Shown here one piece after another: positions 1 to 9,613 of a stretch of DNA of 64,000 bases (positions are counted from its first letter, which is position 1; each line of letters begins with the position of its first letter). The translations under genes and the position numbers were made by a program. Below the pieces are notes generated by a model. It ran no database searches. It was not told where the DNA came from and was given only the letters and a program-made list of their open reading frames with translations. The stretch covers positions 44,593 to 108,592 of the forward strand of contig NZ_VTKZ01000007.1 in the NCBI RefSeq assembly GCF_020514115.1, given 5' to 3'. This DNA comes from Synechococcus sp. MU1642 (GTDB taxonomy: Bacteria; Cyanobacteriota; Cyanobacteriia; PCC-6307; Cyanobiaceae).

Positions 1-1201
1 TCCCACCCAGGGAAAGCAGGCAAAGACTCAGGCCGAGGGTGATCAGGGGATCCTTTTGGTACAGCCCGGCGTAATCAGAGATTCGGTCACTTCCAGTGCG
101 GATCGAGAAGAGGATGATGCAGGCGAAGGCCCCAAGGTTCATGAATAGGTAGGCCGCCATGTACAAAACCATGGCTGCAAAACCATCCTCGGTGCCGCAG
201 ACCATGCCGATCATCACGAAGCCGGCCTGGCCGATCGAGCTGTAGGCAAGCATCCGCTTCATCGATGTCTGTGCGAGGGCAACAACGTTGCCCAAGGTCA
301 TGCTCAATACCGCCAGAACGGTGAACAGCAGTTTCCATTGATCGTCAAAGGCACCGAAGCAACCCACCAGGATGCGAAGAGCCAAGGCGAAACCGGCTGC
401 TTTAGAACCCACGGAGAGAAACGCCACCACAGGGGTTGGTGAGCCTTCGTAGACGTCAGGCGTCCATTGGTGGAAAGGAACTGCAGCGATCTTGAATGCA
501 ACGGTGGCCAAGACAAAAACCAGGGCCAAAGCGGCCAGCGGTGTGGTGCTGCTCTGCAGTGCCAGGCCGATGGTGTCGAGGCTGGTGCTGCCGCTCAGGC
601 CGTAGAGAAGGGAGGAGCCGTAGAGGAAAACAGCAGCAGCTGCCGATCCCACTAGTAGATATTTGAGTGCTGCTTCAGAACTGCGGGCATCCCGCTTCAT
701 GTAGCCCGACAGCAGATAACTGGCGACGGAGAGCGTTTCCAGCGAAATGAACACACTCACCAGATCCGTTGCCCCGCAAAGAAGCATGGCGCCGAGGGTG
801 GCGGCGAGAAGGATGGCGGCGTACTCGCCAACAGGTGTGCCGCTCTTCTCGGCATAACGCCAGCTGATCAGTAGCGAAAGAAGCGTTGACAGGGCGATCA
901 CAGCCCTGAAGGCCACTGCCAGGTTGTCGGCGAGAAAGGCCCCGAGGAAGGATGGCTCCAGGGGTGCATTCCACTGCAGGGCTAGCAGAACCAGGGAGCT
1001 CCCCAGGCCGATGTAGCAAATCGGGGGCACCCAGCGAGTGGCGACCTTTTCGCCGGCCAGGTCCACCAAGAGGGTGGCGATCATCGCCAGCAGCACTGCT
1101 GCTTCGGGCAGTACGGCGGAAGCGTTGAGAGAGAGATTCAGCAGCTCACCAGGGGCAGCCATGGCCTGGGTGGCGAGAAGGGAAGCACCCATATCGGGCA
1201 T
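1..1201 (-). CDS. ndhB: NAD(P)H-quinone oxidoreductase subunit 2 (NdhB), 3' end outside window
   Basis: Membrane subunit of the cyanobacterial NDH-1 complex, an antiporter-like proton-pumping subunit working in respiration and cyclic electron flow around PSI in the thylakoid membrane. The reverse strand reads open from the edge of the window to about base 1261. About 400 residues are visible out of roughly 520 expected, so the C-terminus is missing. The reading contains the conserved stretch [20 protein letters not shown] and many hydrophobic helices, typical of NdhB/NuoN. I chose the start MPDMGASLL at 1201 because marine Synechococcus NdhB proteins begin that way; an ATG at 1261 is also in frame. 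It diverges from topA, leaving about 110 bp for both promoters. Confidence 0.95.
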   Translation of the reverse strand, partial: MPDMGASLLATQAMAAPGELLNLSLNASAVLPEAAVLLAMIATLLVDLAGEKVATRWVPPICYIGLGSSLVLLALQWNAPLEPSFLGAFLADNLAVAFRAVIALSTLLSLLISWRYAEKSGTPVGEYAAILLAATLGAMLLCGATDLVSVFISLETLSVASYLLSGYMKRDARSSEAALKYLLVGSAAAAVFLYGSSLLYGLSGSTSLDTIGLALQSSTTPLAALALVFVLATVAFKIAAVPFHQWTPDVYEGSPTPVVAFLSVGSKAAGFALALRILVGCFGAFDDQWKLLFTVLAVLSMTLGNVVALAQTSMKRMLAYSSIGQAGFVMIGMVCGTEDGFAAMVLYMAAYLFMNLGAFACIILFSIRTGSDRISDYAGLYQKDPLITLGLSLCLLSLGG

Positions 1202-1312
1202 GGCAGCCTGGAACCGTTGCGCTGCGGCGACTGTAGCGGCGCTTGACGCGCCAACGGTCATGCAGAGCGCTGCTCGGTGCGATAAAGAAGGGGAACGGTT
1301 CATCTGCCGCTA

Positions 1313-4012
1313 GTGGCGCACACCCTCGTCATCGTTGAAAGCCCCACGAAGGCCAAAACCATCCGTGGCTTTCTGCCCAAGGGATTCAAAGTTGAAGCCT
1401 CCATGGGGCACGTCCGCGACCTCCCCAACAACGCCAGCGAGATTCCGGCATCGGCCAAGGGGCAGAAATGGGCCAATCTCGGCGTGAACACCGACGCAGA
1501 TTTTGAGCCGCTGTACGTGGTCCCAAAGGACAAGAAGAAGACGGTTCGCGAACTCAAGGACGCTCTCAAGGGTGCTGATCAGTTGCTTCTGGCAACGGAC
1601 GAAGACCGTGAAGGCGAAAGCATCAGTTGGCACCTGCTCCAGTTGCTGGCGCCGAAGGTGCCGGTGAAGCGCATGGTGTTTCACGAGATCACCAAGGAAG
1701 CCATCGGCAAGGCTCTTGACCAGACCCGCGACTTGGATATGGAGCTGGTTCATGCCCAGGAAACCCGGCGCATTTTGGATCGCCTTGTGGGATACACCCT
1801 GTCTCCTCTCCTCTGGAAAAAGGTGGCCTGGGGACTCTCTGCAGGGCGGGTTCAGTCCGTTGCAGTGCGGCTCCTGGTCCAACGGGAACGGGCCCGGCGT
1901 GCCTTCCGCAGCGGCAGTTACTGGGATCTCAAGGCCCAACTTGAGCAGTCGGGCAGCGCCTTTGAGGCCAAGCTCACCCACGTGGGTGGCCAGCGGATCG
2001 CCACCGGCAACGACTTTGACGAGAGCACCGGCGGGCTGAAGTCGGGTAGTGCCGTTCGGCTGCTCAGCGAGAGCGAGGCCAAGGCGTTGGCTGAAGCCGT
2101 GCGATCCAACGCCTGGAAGGTGGACGCGGTGGAAGAGAAGCCCACCGTGCGCAAGCCGGTGCCTCCCTTCACCACCAGCACCCTCCAACAGGAGGCCAAT
2201 CGCAAGCTGCGCCTCTCAGCCCGGGAAACCATGCGCTGTGCCCAGGGGCTCTACGAACGCGGTTTCATCACTTACATGCGGACCGACTCGGTTCACTTGT
2301 CGGATCAGGCGATTAATGCATCACGCAGCTGCGTGGAGAGCCTCTATGGCAAGGAGTATCTGAGCAAGGGGCCGCGGCAGTTCAGTACCAAAGCCCGCAA
2401 TGCCCAGGAGGCCCATGAAGCGATTCGTCCGTCGGGCGAAAGCTTTCGAACCCCCGGTGAGACCGGTCTTGATGGGCGAGATTTGGCGCTCTATGAGCTG
2501 ATCTGGAAGCGCACCGTGGCCAGCCAGATGGCCGAAGCCAGGCTCACCATGCTGTCGGTTGATCTCAGCTCAGGCGAGGCCAGTTTCCGGGCCAGCGGCA
2601 AGCGCATCGACTTTCCCGGTTTCTTCCGCGCCTACGTGGAGGGCAGCGATGATCCCGATGCGGCCCTTGAGGGGCAGGAAGTTTTGTTGCCGGCGTTGAG
2701 CGTTGGCGATGCACCGGAGCCGAAGACTGTCGAACCTCTCGGCCATCAGACCCAGCCGCCGGCACGGTTCAGCGAGGCATCGCTGGTGAAGATGCTGGAA
2801 AAAGAGGGCATCGGCCGGCCGTCGACCTACGCCTCGATCATTGGAACGATTGTTGACCGCGGCTACGCCACGCTTCTGGGCAACGCCCTTACCCCAAGCT
2901 TCACCGCCTTTGCCGTGACGGCGCTGCTCGAGGAGCATTTCCCTGAACTGGTGGACACCAGCTTCACCGCCCGGATGGAGAACACCCTCGATGAAATCTC
3001 CCACGGCAAGGTGCAGTGGTTGCCTTACCTGGAGGGCTTCTACAAGGGTGACGAGGGCCTGGAAACCCAGGTGCAGCAGCGGGAAGGGGACATTGACCCA
3101 GGTGCATCCCGCACCATCGATCTGGAGGGCTTGTCCTCCGTGGTTCGCATCGGCCGTTTTGGCGCCTACCTGGAGTCCAAACGTGTCAGCGACGACGGTG
3201 ATGAAGAGCTGATCAAGGCCACCTTGCCCCGGGAGATCACTCCGGCTGATCTGGATGAAGAGCAGGCCGAACTGATCCTCAAACAGAAGGCCGACGGCCC
3301 CGAAGCCATCGGTGAGGATCCCGAAACAGGGGATTTGGTCTACCTGCTCTTCGGTCAGTACGGCCCGTACGTGCAGCGGGGTCAGGTGAGTGATGAGAAT
3401 CCCAAGCCCAAGCGTGCGTCTCTGCCCAAGGGGCAGAAGCCGGAAGATCTCACCCTGGAGGATGCCCTCGGACTGCTCCGCTTGCCGCGTCTTCTCGGTG
3501 AACATCCAGATGGTGGGCGCATACAGGCGGGGCTGGGCCGCTTTGGCCCCTATGTCGTCTGGGACAAAGGCAAAGGCGAGAAGGATTACCGATCCCTAAA
3601 GGGGGATGACGATGTTCTGGCGGTGGGACTGAGCCGTGCCCTTGAGCTGCTGGCCATGCCCAAACGGGGTCGGGGCGGACGCACCGCCCTCAAGGACCTC
3701 GGTAAGCCGGAGGGCAGTGATGAAACGATTCAGGTCTATGACGGCCCCTACGGCTTGTACGTCAAACAGGGCAAGGTGAATGCCTCGCTGCCGGAAGGCA
3801 AAGGCGCTGACGATGTGACCCTTGAGGAGGCGGTGGAACTGCTTGCCGCCAAGGCAGCATCGAAAAAGGGCGGTCGTAAAACTGCCGCTAAAAAACCGGC
3901 GGCGAAGAAGCCAGCTGCCAAGAAACCAGCCGCCAAGAAACCTCCTGCCACCACCAAGACCGGTCGGCTTAGGGCCAGTGCGGTGCGGGTGATCAAGCCG
4001 GCTGACAATTGA
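1313..4012 (+). CDS. topA: DNA topoisomerase I (type IA)
   Basis: Relaxes negative supercoils by transient single-strand breakage; cytoplasmic and normally essential. The protein is 899 residues from a GTG start ([16 protein letters not shown]). It has an N-terminal TOPRIM domain with the acidic DEDREGE motif near residues 96-102 and the catalytic tyrosine in FITYMRTDS (about Tyr321). Several C-terminal repeats of the form GRFGPYV / [10 protein letters not shown] replace the zinc fingers of the E. coli enzyme, as is usual in cyanobacteria. The last 45 residues form a lysine/alanine/proline tail with repeated AAKKP units, likely a non-specific DNA-binding tail. The stop codon overlaps the next start (TGATG), implying coupled translation with the lipoprotein gene. 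Confidence 0.98.
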   Translation: MAHTLVIVESPTKAKTIRGFLPKGFKVEASMGHVRDLPNNASEIPASAKGQKWANLGVNTDADFEPLYVVPKDKKKTVRELKDALKGADQLLLATDEDREGESISWHLLQLLAPKVPVKRMVFHEITKEAIGKALDQTRDLDMELVHAQETRRILDRLVGYTLSPLLWKKVAWGLSAGRVQSVAVRLLVQRERARRAFRSGSYWDLKAQLEQSGSAFEAKLTHVGGQRIATGNDFDESTGGLKSGSAVRLLSESEAKALAEAVRSNAWKVDAVEEKPTVRKPVPPFTTSTLQQEANRKLRLSARETMRCAQGLYERGFITYMRTDSVHLSDQAINASRSCVESLYGKEYLSKGPRQFSTKARNAQEAHEAIRPSGESFRTPGETGLDGRDLALYELIWKRTVASQMAEARLTMLSVDLSSGEASFRASGKRIDFPGFFRAYVEGSDDPDAALEGQEVLLPALSVGDAPEPKTVEPLGHQTQPPARFSEASLVKMLEKEGIGRPSTYASIIGTIVDRGYATLLGNALTPSFTAFAVTALLEEHFPELVDTSFTARMENTLDEISHGKVQWLPYLEGFYKGDEGLETQVQQREGDIDPGASRTIDLEGLSSVVRIGRFGAYLESKRVSDDGDEELIKATLPREITPADLDEEQAELILKQKADGPEAIGEDPETGDLVYLLFGQYGPYVQRGQVSDENPKPKRASLPKGQKPEDLTLEDALGLLRLPRLLGEHPDGGRIQAGLGRFGPYVVWDKGKGEKDYRSLKGDDDVLAVGLSRALELLAMPKRGRGGRTALKDLGKPEGSDETIQVYDGPYGLYVKQGKVNASLPEGKGADDVTLEEAVELLAAKAASKKGGRKTAAKKPAAKKPAAKKPAAKKPPATTKTGRLRASAVRVIKPADN

Positions 4013-4425
4013 TGGCACGTCTGCTTTGGCTGCTGCCTGTGGGGCTCCTGCAGGCCTGTGCCGGTACACCAGTCGCCGAGCAGTTGGAGCGATCCTTTGC
4101 GGTGCCTGAAGACAGACCGGTGCGGCTAACTACGCCCGTCCCGGCTGTGAAGACCAGCCCAACGGTTGCAAGTCCAACTGCTGATCCCCCCTCTGCACCG
4201 GCGACTGAGCCTGTTTTCCGGCCTGAGGCAGAGATTGCCCCAGAGCCTGTGCCGCGGCCAAAACTGCGGACGGTGGCATCCCAACGTCTGCCCCAGGCGC
4301 CTTACCGGATCACCATCCGTTTGGCCGGAGCCGACCCTGCCGCTCCTGCGGAAGCCGTCACCCGCGCCTTGCGCGAGGCGGATGTTGGCTTCGCTGTGGA
4401 ACGGATTGAGCGGGTCGAACCATGA
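4012..4425 (+). CDS. Putative lipoprotein of unknown function
   Basis: A 137-residue protein not recognised as a named family. It starts [18 protein letters not shown]: a short basic N-region, a hydrophobic core and a lipobox (LQAC), so the mature protein should be lipidated at Cys17. A long proline/alanine/threonine-rich linker follows, then a short C-terminal segment (YRITIRLAGADPAAPAEAV..) that looks folded. The ATG overlaps the topA stop and the gene's own end overlaps the next start by 4 bp (ATGA), so it belongs to a topA-lipoprotein-DUF2232-CobT-like run. Function unknown. Confidence 0.8.
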   Translation: MARLLWLLPVGLLQACAGTPVAEQLERSFAVPEDRPVRLTTPVPAVKTSPTVASPTADPPSAPATEPVFRPEAEIAPEPVPRPKLRTVASQRLPQAPYRITIRLAGADPAAPAEAVTRALREADVGFAVERIERVEP

Positions 4426-5075
4426 CCGACGCGACGCCCCGGTTGAGCCGCCAGCAGGCTTTGAGGCTGGTTGAGGGGGCGTATCTCGCTGCCGCGACGG
4501 GGCTGATCTGGTTAGCCCTTTACTACTTACCGGTGGGTGGTGCACTGTTCCGTCTGGCCCTTCCCTTGCCCCTGATCCTGCTGCAGTTGCGGCGCGGCAG
4601 CCGTTCCGGCGCCGAGGGCCTGCTGCTCTCTGTTCTTCTGCTCACGGCTTTGATGGGTCCTTTGCGTGGGCCGCTTCTGCTGTTTCCCTACGGGCTTTTG
4701 TCGCTGTGGCTTGGCTGGAGCTGGTGCCGGGGGGTCAGCTGGTGGCTGAGCTGGTCGGGGGGCATCGTTCTTGGAACAGCGGGTTTTTTGGTCCGAGTTC
4801 TCGTGCTCTCGTTGCTGGTGGGAGAAAACCTCTGGGTGGTGATCACCCGGGCTGGCTCCGCTCTGCTCGACCGCTTGATTGCAGCGCTTCATCTGCCGAT
4901 CACACCGGATCTCACCCAGGTGCAGTTGATGGCGCTGCTGTTGGTGGTGGTTCAGGAGGTCATCTACGTCCTGTCCCTTCATGCTCTGGCGTATTGGATC
5001 TTTCCCCGCCTGAAATCACCGATTCCGGAGCCCCCGAGGCTGCTGCATGGACTCATTGCCCTTGATCCCCTCTGA
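4422..5075 (+). CDS. DUF2232 multi-pass membrane protein
   Basis: A 217-residue, strongly hydrophobic protein with about six predicted transmembrane segments and a short charged N-terminus (MTDATPRLSRQQALRLVEGAY). The pattern fits the DUF2232 family, whose architecture resembles small S-component-like transporters; no member has a firmly assigned substrate as far as I know. It overlaps the upstream lipoprotein gene by 4 bp and the downstream CobT-like gene by 29 bp, so the pair is almost certainly co-translated. The association with a CobT-like protein makes a role in corrinoid or nucleobase handling possible, but that is inference only. Confidence 0.8.
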   Translation: MTDATPRLSRQQALRLVEGAYLAAATGLIWLALYYLPVGGALFRLALPLPLILLQLRRGSRSGAEGLLLSVLLLTALMGPLRGPLLLFPYGLLSLWLGWSWCRGVSWWLSWSGGIVLGTAGFLVRVLVLSLLVGENLWVVITRAGSALLDRLIAALHLPITPDLTQVQLMALLLVVVQEVIYVLSLHALAYWIFPRLKSPIPEPPRLLHGLIALDPL

Positions 5076-6231
5076 AGCTTCGGTGTTGCCTGAGGGCTGT
5101 CAGCAGCTGGGACGTCTCGGTGCAAACGCACTGGATGCAGCTGTACTCCGTCCCTGGACCTCCAACGAGCAACCGCTGGATCTGTTGCTCGTTCTGGCGG
5201 CCACACGAACGGCGGAGCATGAGGGGATCTCTGCCGCTGGCTCCACCGTGGCTTCGCGGCGTTACACCGCCTTGGCTGATGCGGAGCTCCTGATCCGTGG
5301 TCCGGCTGAACAGCGCCGTTGGCCCTTGCCGCCGCTGCCCGCTGGGGTCTCTCCCGCCCTGCTCAGTTACGTCGCGGCGCGACGCTTGAAGTTGACGCCG
5401 CAGGTGGCGGCCCTCGGCTTGGTCCAGAAACCCGATTTTCCCCACCTGGATATTGAGCCCATGGATCAAGGGCCCTCGGCCTGTTTGTCCACGGGGGCGG
5501 CGATGCCATTGCTGCGGGTGCAGCATTTGTGGCGACAGGGAGAGCTGCTGGGGCAGCGGTTGCAACGCCCCCTGGTAGTGGCGGAGTGTGTTCCAGGAGG
5601 CACCACAACCGCTCAAGCGGTCTTGACGGCTCTCGGCGTGGAGGTTGCTCATCTGATCAGCGGTAGTGCTCTTCATCCGCCGCAGCAGCTCAAGCAAGAG
5701 CTCGTTACCCGAGGGCTGCAGCGAGCGTCCCTTGGCGCGCATCCTTCGGCCGAGCAGATCCTGGCTGCTGTTGGTGACCCTTTTCAGGCCTTCACCGCAG
5801 GGGTCTTGGTGGGTGCGGTTTCGGCGGGACAGCCGCTGTTGCTGGGGGGCGGTTGCCAGATGCTGGCTGTTCTGGCCTTGGCGATGCAGGCTTTACCCGC
5901 TCGACAGCGGGAACACCTGGCGGTCCAGGTGCTGATCGGCACCACCGGCTGGCTCGCTGATGAGGGTGCGGCTGCTGCGGGTCAGTCCCCCTTCGGCGGG
6001 TTGGTGGATGCCACCGCGAACCACCTGGCTGCCGCACTGTCCGTCTTGGCCTGTGGCGTGCGTTTTCACAGCAGTACCCATCAACCCTTAAGGGACTACG
6101 AACGGGGCTTTGTGAAAGAAGGGATGGGGGCCGGAGCCCTCTTGCTGCTCGCACAGCTGCGCGGTTGGTCCTGTGACGACCTGGTGCTGGATTGTGAGGA
6201 TGCCTTGGAGCAGCTCTCAGCCGCCCCGTAA
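5047..6231 (+). CDS. CobT-like phosphoribosyltransferase homologue (UPF0284/TIGR00303 type)
   Basis: A 394-residue protein resembling nicotinate-nucleotide:dimethylbenzimidazole phosphoribosyltransferase, the enzyme that activates the lower ligand of cobalamin. The central region has glycine-rich segments (VVAECVPGGTTTAQAVLTAL, LLLGGGCQMLAVLALA) typical of the CobT fold. This cyanobacterial branch is annotated as uncharacterised (UPF0284) rather than as a proven CobT. It starts within the end of the DUF2232 gene. Marine Synechococcus make pseudocobalamin with adenine as lower ligand, so the substrate need not be dimethylbenzimidazole. Confidence 0.8.
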   Translation: MDSLPLIPSEASVLPEGCQQLGRLGANALDAAVLRPWTSNEQPLDLLLVLAATRTAEHEGISAAGSTVASRRYTALADAELLIRGPAEQRRWPLPPLPAGVSPALLSYVAARRLKLTPQVAALGLVQKPDFPHLDIEPMDQGPSACLSTGAAMPLLRVQHLWRQGELLGQRLQRPLVVAECVPGGTTTAQAVLTALGVEVAHLISGSALHPPQQLKQELVTRGLQRASLGAHPSAEQILAAVGDPFQAFTAGVLVGAVSAGQPLLLGGGCQMLAVLALAMQALPARQREHLAVQVLIGTTGWLADEGAAAAGQSPFGGLVDATANHLAAALSVLACGVRFHSSTHQPLRDYERGFVKEGMGAGALLLLAQLRGWSCDDLVLDCEDALEQLSAAP

Positions 6232-6241
6232 CGTCAAGCCC

Positions 6242-7255
6242 ATGAACGACTGGAGTGAGCGGTTGGGTCCCCTGAGCCGGCGCCATTTGCTCCAGATGAT
6301 CGGGGCGACCGGTACCGTCCTGTTGGCGGGCTGTCGTCCTGCGACAGCCGCACCAACACTGATGACTCCGGCTGGGGTTTTGCCGAAACTGTGGGCTGAT
6401 GCCTTGCCCAAGCCCTGGCGCCTGACGCTGGCCCCAGCCCAGCAGGACTGGACGCCGGCGGATCAGGCGCGTGCCGATTTGTTGGTGATGGGTGATGGGT
6501 GGCTGGATGCCGATCCAGCGGACAAACTCCAGCCCATCGCCTCTCAACCGCTCTTCAGCCAGTTGGATGGTCAGGCCAAGGCTCTTCTGGCTGACCTCGG
6601 TGCCCTGCAGGATCGTGTGTTGCCGCTGGCCGTCAGCCCCTGGGTGATGCTGTTGAGGGATGACCCGGCCATGACCCAGAAGGGGTGGACTCTCCTCCTG
6701 GATTCCTCCATGGCAGGACGTGTGGTTCTGCCCGCCAGCCCCCGCCTGGTGATGAGCCTGGCGGACCATCTGGGCGGAGGTCAGGCCTTGAGTGCGCTGC
6801 GTCGCCAGGTCCTCACCTACGACGACCGGCAAGCCACCAACTGGCTGCTCAAGGGTGAGGCCAAGCTGGTGGTTCTACCGCTCAACCGCTGCATCACGCT
6901 GCTGGGGCGGGATCCCCGTCTTCGGGCTGTGCTGCCTGCCTCCGGTGCCCCCTTGCACTGGACTGTTCTGCTCCGACCGGAGGCCAGTCGTGAACCGGTG
7001 CCCCAGAGCTGGGTCGAGCAGGGATGGCGGGATCCCCTGCGTCGCCGCTTGGTGCAGCAGGGATGGCGGGTGCCGATTGCATCGTCAGGGGCGATGGCGG
7101 ATCAGAAGGCCCTTTCGGCGCGTCTGCGGCCTCTGCTCTTTCCCTCTGCAGACACCTGGTCACGCTGCTGGTCACTGCCACCGCTGTTGCCCGACGACCG
7201 GAATGCCTTGGAAGAGCTCTGGCGAGATTCAGCTCCACAGTCGCCGCCGCGGTGA
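6242..7255 (+). CDS. Tat-exported lipoprotein, solute-binding-protein-like
   Basis: A 337-residue protein with a twin-arginine signal near the N-terminus (SRRHLLQMIG) followed by a lipobox LLAGC, so it is predicted to cross the membrane folded and be lipid-anchored. The body looks like a degenerate periplasmic binding protein of the spermidine/putrescine or iron type (segments such as VLPLAVSPWVMLLRDDP). The ligand cannot be told. I chose ATG 6242, just after the CobT-like gene, because it puts the Tat motif close to the N-terminus; an upstream in-frame start would bury it. The 3' end overlaps the convergent aldo/keto reductase gene by 27 bp. No permease or ATPase lies beside it. Confidence 0.7.
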   Translation: MNDWSERLGPLSRRHLLQMIGATGTVLLAGCRPATAAPTLMTPAGVLPKLWADALPKPWRLTLAPAQQDWTPADQARADLLVMGDGWLDADPADKLQPIASQPLFSQLDGQAKALLADLGALQDRVLPLAVSPWVMLLRDDPAMTQKGWTLLLDSSMAGRVVLPASPRLVMSLADHLGGGQALSALRRQVLTYDDRQATNWLLKGEAKLVVLPLNRCITLLGRDPRLRAVLPASGAPLHWTVLLRPEASREPVPQSWVEQGWRDPLRRRLVQQGWRVPIASSGAMADQKALSARLRPLLFPSADTWSRCWSLPPLLPDDRNALEELWRDSAPQSPPR

Positions 7256-8350
7256 AGCCTCCAGCCGTTGGTGGGTGTCTGCCAACAGATCAGGAATGGG
7301 CAAGTGATTCGGGCAACGGGGAAGGCACTCCCCACACCGTTCACAGGCCGAAGCATCGTTCTCTTCCCACCAGTGGCCGGCACGGCCGATCAGGTTGTAG
7401 CGCTCCTGCGCGAATGAGGTGAGCCCATGGCCTATGGCCAGATTGCGCAGCCGCAAGAGTTCGGGAATCGGAACCTCGTTCGGACAGGGGAGGCAGGCCT
7501 GACACTGCTTGCAATGCTCCTGGCCAAGGCGTTCCTGCTGCCGCCTTTCTGCCGTGATCAGGGCCTGTTGCTCTGCCTTGCTGAGGGGGCCATCCTCCTG
7601 CGCCAGTGTTGCGACGAGTTGAAGATCGCCTGCAGCGGCGGCACCAACGGTCAGGGTGCTGATGCCGTTTGCCAGCAGGAACCGGTAAGCCAGCTCAAGG
7701 GGGGCAAAGGGGGTGCAGTCCTCCACCAGTGTTGGGCTGGGGGCCTGTAGGCGACCGCCTTTGTCGGCGGGGGAGATTGCCATCACACCGAGGCCTTGCT
7801 CAAGGGCCCAATGGGCCAAGGGCAGGCGCTGGGGATCCAGCCAATGCAGGTGCAGGCTGCAGAAACTGAAGCGCTGGCTGCGCAGCGCCCGATCGATCAG
7901 CGGGTTGCTGCCATGGCTGCTGAAGCCCACCTGGCTGACGCGGCCGCTGCTGAGGGCCCAGTCCAGAAGCCTGGATCCATCACCCATCAGGGCCCAGTCC
8001 AGATGTTCCTCCCGGTTGATGCCGTGGATGGCGAGGTTGTCGAGCTGTGGACAGCCCAGCCGCTCCAGAATCTGATCAAGGCGGCGTTGTCCCTCCTCGA
8101 AACTCAGCCCTGGCAGCAGTTTGCTGGTGATCACCCAGTGGTCTGATCTTGTGCGGCTGTTCTGGCGAAGAGCCTCTCCCAGAAAACGTTCTGCAGGTCC
8201 GTAGGCCGGGGCGGTTTCCAGGTGATTGATTCCAGCTGCAGCTGCTGCGTCAAGCACCTCTGCCATCTGGGCCGCTGAGTTCAGGGCACGCATCGTGCCC
8301 AGGCTGAACAGGCTGACGGGGCGGCCGCTGCCGAAGGCGCGGGTTTTCAC
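7229..8350 (-). CDS. Aldo/keto reductase with C-terminal 4Fe-4S ferredoxin-type domain
   Basis: A 373-residue two-part oxidoreductase. The N-terminal 270 residues form an aldo/keto reductase barrel (GRPVSLFSLGTMRALNS at the start, then a LETAPAYGPAERFLGEAL active-site region containing the Asx/Tyr-type motif). The C-terminus carries two cysteine clusters, CKQCQACLPCPNEVPIP and CERCGECLPRCPNHLPIP, expected to bind two 4Fe-4S clusters. Such proteins are common in cyanobacteria and their substrates are unknown; electrons may come from ferredoxin rather than NADPH. The start overlaps the end of the upstream bifunctional-nuclease-family gene by 4 bp, so the two form an operon. Confidence 0.88.
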   Translation of the reverse strand: MKTRAFGSGRPVSLFSLGTMRALNSAAQMAEVLDAAAAAGINHLETAPAYGPAERFLGEALRQNSRTRSDHWVITSKLLPGLSFEEGQRRLDQILERLGCPQLDNLAIHGINREEHLDWALMGDGSRLLDWALSSGRVSQVGFSSHGSNPLIDRALRSQRFSFCSLHLHWLDPQRLPLAHWALEQGLGVMAISPADKGGRLQAPSPTLVEDCTPFAPLELAYRFLLANGISTLTVGAAAAGDLQLVATLAQEDGPLSKAEQQALITAERRQQERLGQEHCKQCQACLPCPNEVPIPELLRLRNLAIGHGLTSFAQERYNLIGRAGHWWEENDASACERCGECLPRCPNHLPIPDLLADTHQRLEASPRRRLWS

Positions 8351-8895
8351 TCCTCCGAGGGCGCTTCGCTGTCTTGGTTGCGCAGATGGCGCACCAAGGC
8401 CGCAGGGCTGAGGTCGTCGACGAAACGGCTGAAGGCAGTTTGATCTTCAGCATCCGCCTCTGCATCCACCGGGATCGAGGCTTCCGCTACCACCTCCTCC
8501 AGCATCCATATGCTGCTGCCGGTGCGGATCGCCAGCGCAATGGCGTCGCTGGGTCGGGCATCCACTTCGATCAGTTCCAGCACTTCGTTCTCAGCCAACT
8601 CCGCTTCGTCCAGATCAGGTCGCAGCTTCAAGACGGCATGAAAGGTGCTGTCCTCAATCGCGTGGACGATCACGCGCTCCAGTTCGAGCCCCCCAGCCAC
8701 CAACAGTGCTGCCATCAGGTCATGGCTGAGGGGGCGTGGTGGTGCTCCCCCCTGCAGTCCGGCCATGATGTTGTGGGCTTGTGCCTGGTCGATCCAGATC
8801 GGGACCTGACGTCGACCGCTTGGATCTCGCAACAGCACCATGGGTGTGCGGCTGGCGGCATCGAGGGCAATTCCGGCGACGCTCATTTCGACCAT
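8347..8895 (-). CDS. Bifunctional nuclease family protein (DUF151)
   Basis: A 182-residue protein matching the DUF151/BFN family (MVEMSVAGIALDAASRTPMVLLRD; then a RPSDAIALAIRTGSSIWMLEEV segment typical of the family core). Plant relatives have been reported to have RNase and DNase activity; in bacteria the role is unsettled. The acidic C-terminal tail (after about residue 145) is not part of the conserved core. It is first in a two-gene operon with the iron-sulfur aldo/keto reductase and diverges from ribE across about 50 bp, so both promoters are very short or overlap. Confidence 0.88.
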   Translation of the reverse strand: MVEMSVAGIALDAASRTPMVLLRDPSGRRQVPIWIDQAQAHNIMAGLQGGAPPRPLSHDLMAALLVAGGLELERVIVHAIEDSTFHAVLKLRPDLDEAELAENEVLELIEVDARPSDAIALAIRTGSSIWMLEEVVAEASIPVDAEADAEDQTAFSRFVDDLSPAALVRHLRNQDSEAPSEE

Positions 8896-8944
8896 GTCGG
8901 CGGCGCGGCTCTATCCGATTATGGCCAGAGAGCCGCTGCGAGCG

Positions 8945-9613
8945 ATGTTCACGGGGCTGGTGCAGTCAGAGGGAAGGATCGAGCGTCGTGCAGGGGCGGT
9001 GGTGGTTTGGGGCTGCGCTCCTTTTGCCCCGTTGGCCCTTGGCGACAGCGTGGCTGTGGATGGCGTTTGCCTCACGGCGGCAGAGCTGATGGGGGATGGC
9101 TTCCGCGCCGATGTGAGTGAGGAAACCCTGCGCCGCACCACGTTGGGACGCAAGGCGGACCGTGGTGGAGCGGTGAACCTCGAGCCGGCGCTTCGGCTGA
9201 GCGACCGCCTTGGTGGTCATCTGGTGAGCGGTCATGTGGATGCCACCGGTGAAGTCACCCATCTGGAGACCCTTCCCCACTCCTGGGCCCTGTCGATCCG
9301 CTGGTCGGAACCCCGATTCGGCCGTTATGTCTGCGAGAAGGCCAGCATCGCGGTGGATGGAATCAGCCTCACGGTGGCTGAATGTTCAGCTGATGGATCT
9401 ACGTTCACTCTCGCTGTCATCCCCCACACCTGGGAGGCAACGACCCTGAGGAACCTTGCTGTCGGGGACACGGTGAACCTGGAGGCCGATCAACTGGCCC
9501 GTTATGCCGAGCGGCTGCTGCATGCCACCGCTGCCGAAGACGGAAACGCCGATGGCCGAAAAAAGGATGATGATCTGTCAGCCAACTGGCTGGCAGATCA
9601 CGGCTGGTCTTGA
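8945..9613 (+). CDS. ribE: Riboflavin synthase alpha subunit
   Basis: Catalyses dismutation of two 6,7-dimethyl-8-ribityllumazine molecules to riboflavin, the last step of the pathway. The 222-residue protein starts MFTGLVQSEGRI and contains two lumazine-binding repeats, each with a GDSVAVDGVCLTAAE or AVDGISLTVAE type motif, and the GGHLVSGHVDATG segment between them. The start was set at 8945 because riboflavin synthases begin MFTG(L/I); earlier in-frame ATGs would overlap the divergent gene. Its last 16 bp overlap the convergent cyAbrB gene if that ends at 9598. No FMN riboswitch is evident in the 49 bp upstream. Confidence 0.96.
   Translation: MFTGLVQSEGRIERRAGAVVVWGCAPFAPLALGDSVAVDGVCLTAAELMGDGFRADVSEETLRRTTLGRKADRGGAVNLEPALRLSDRLGGHLVSGHVDATGEVTHLETLPHSWALSIRWSEPRFGRYVCEKASIAVDGISLTVAECSADGSTFTLAVIPHTWEATTLRNLAVGDTVNLEADQLARYAERLLHATAAEDGNADGRKKDDDLSANWLADHGWS

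Noticed and set aside
1310..2188. Long reverse-strand open frames inside topA, groL2, gltX and other forward or reverse genes
   Set aside because: They lie opposite strongly supported genes and their translations lack any conserved motif. They arise from the high GC content and low stop-codon frequency.
3880..3980. Lysine/alanine repeat in the 3' end of topA as a possible repeat array
   Set aside because: It encodes the AAKKP tail in frame and is a protein-level low-complexity segment, not an independent DNA element.
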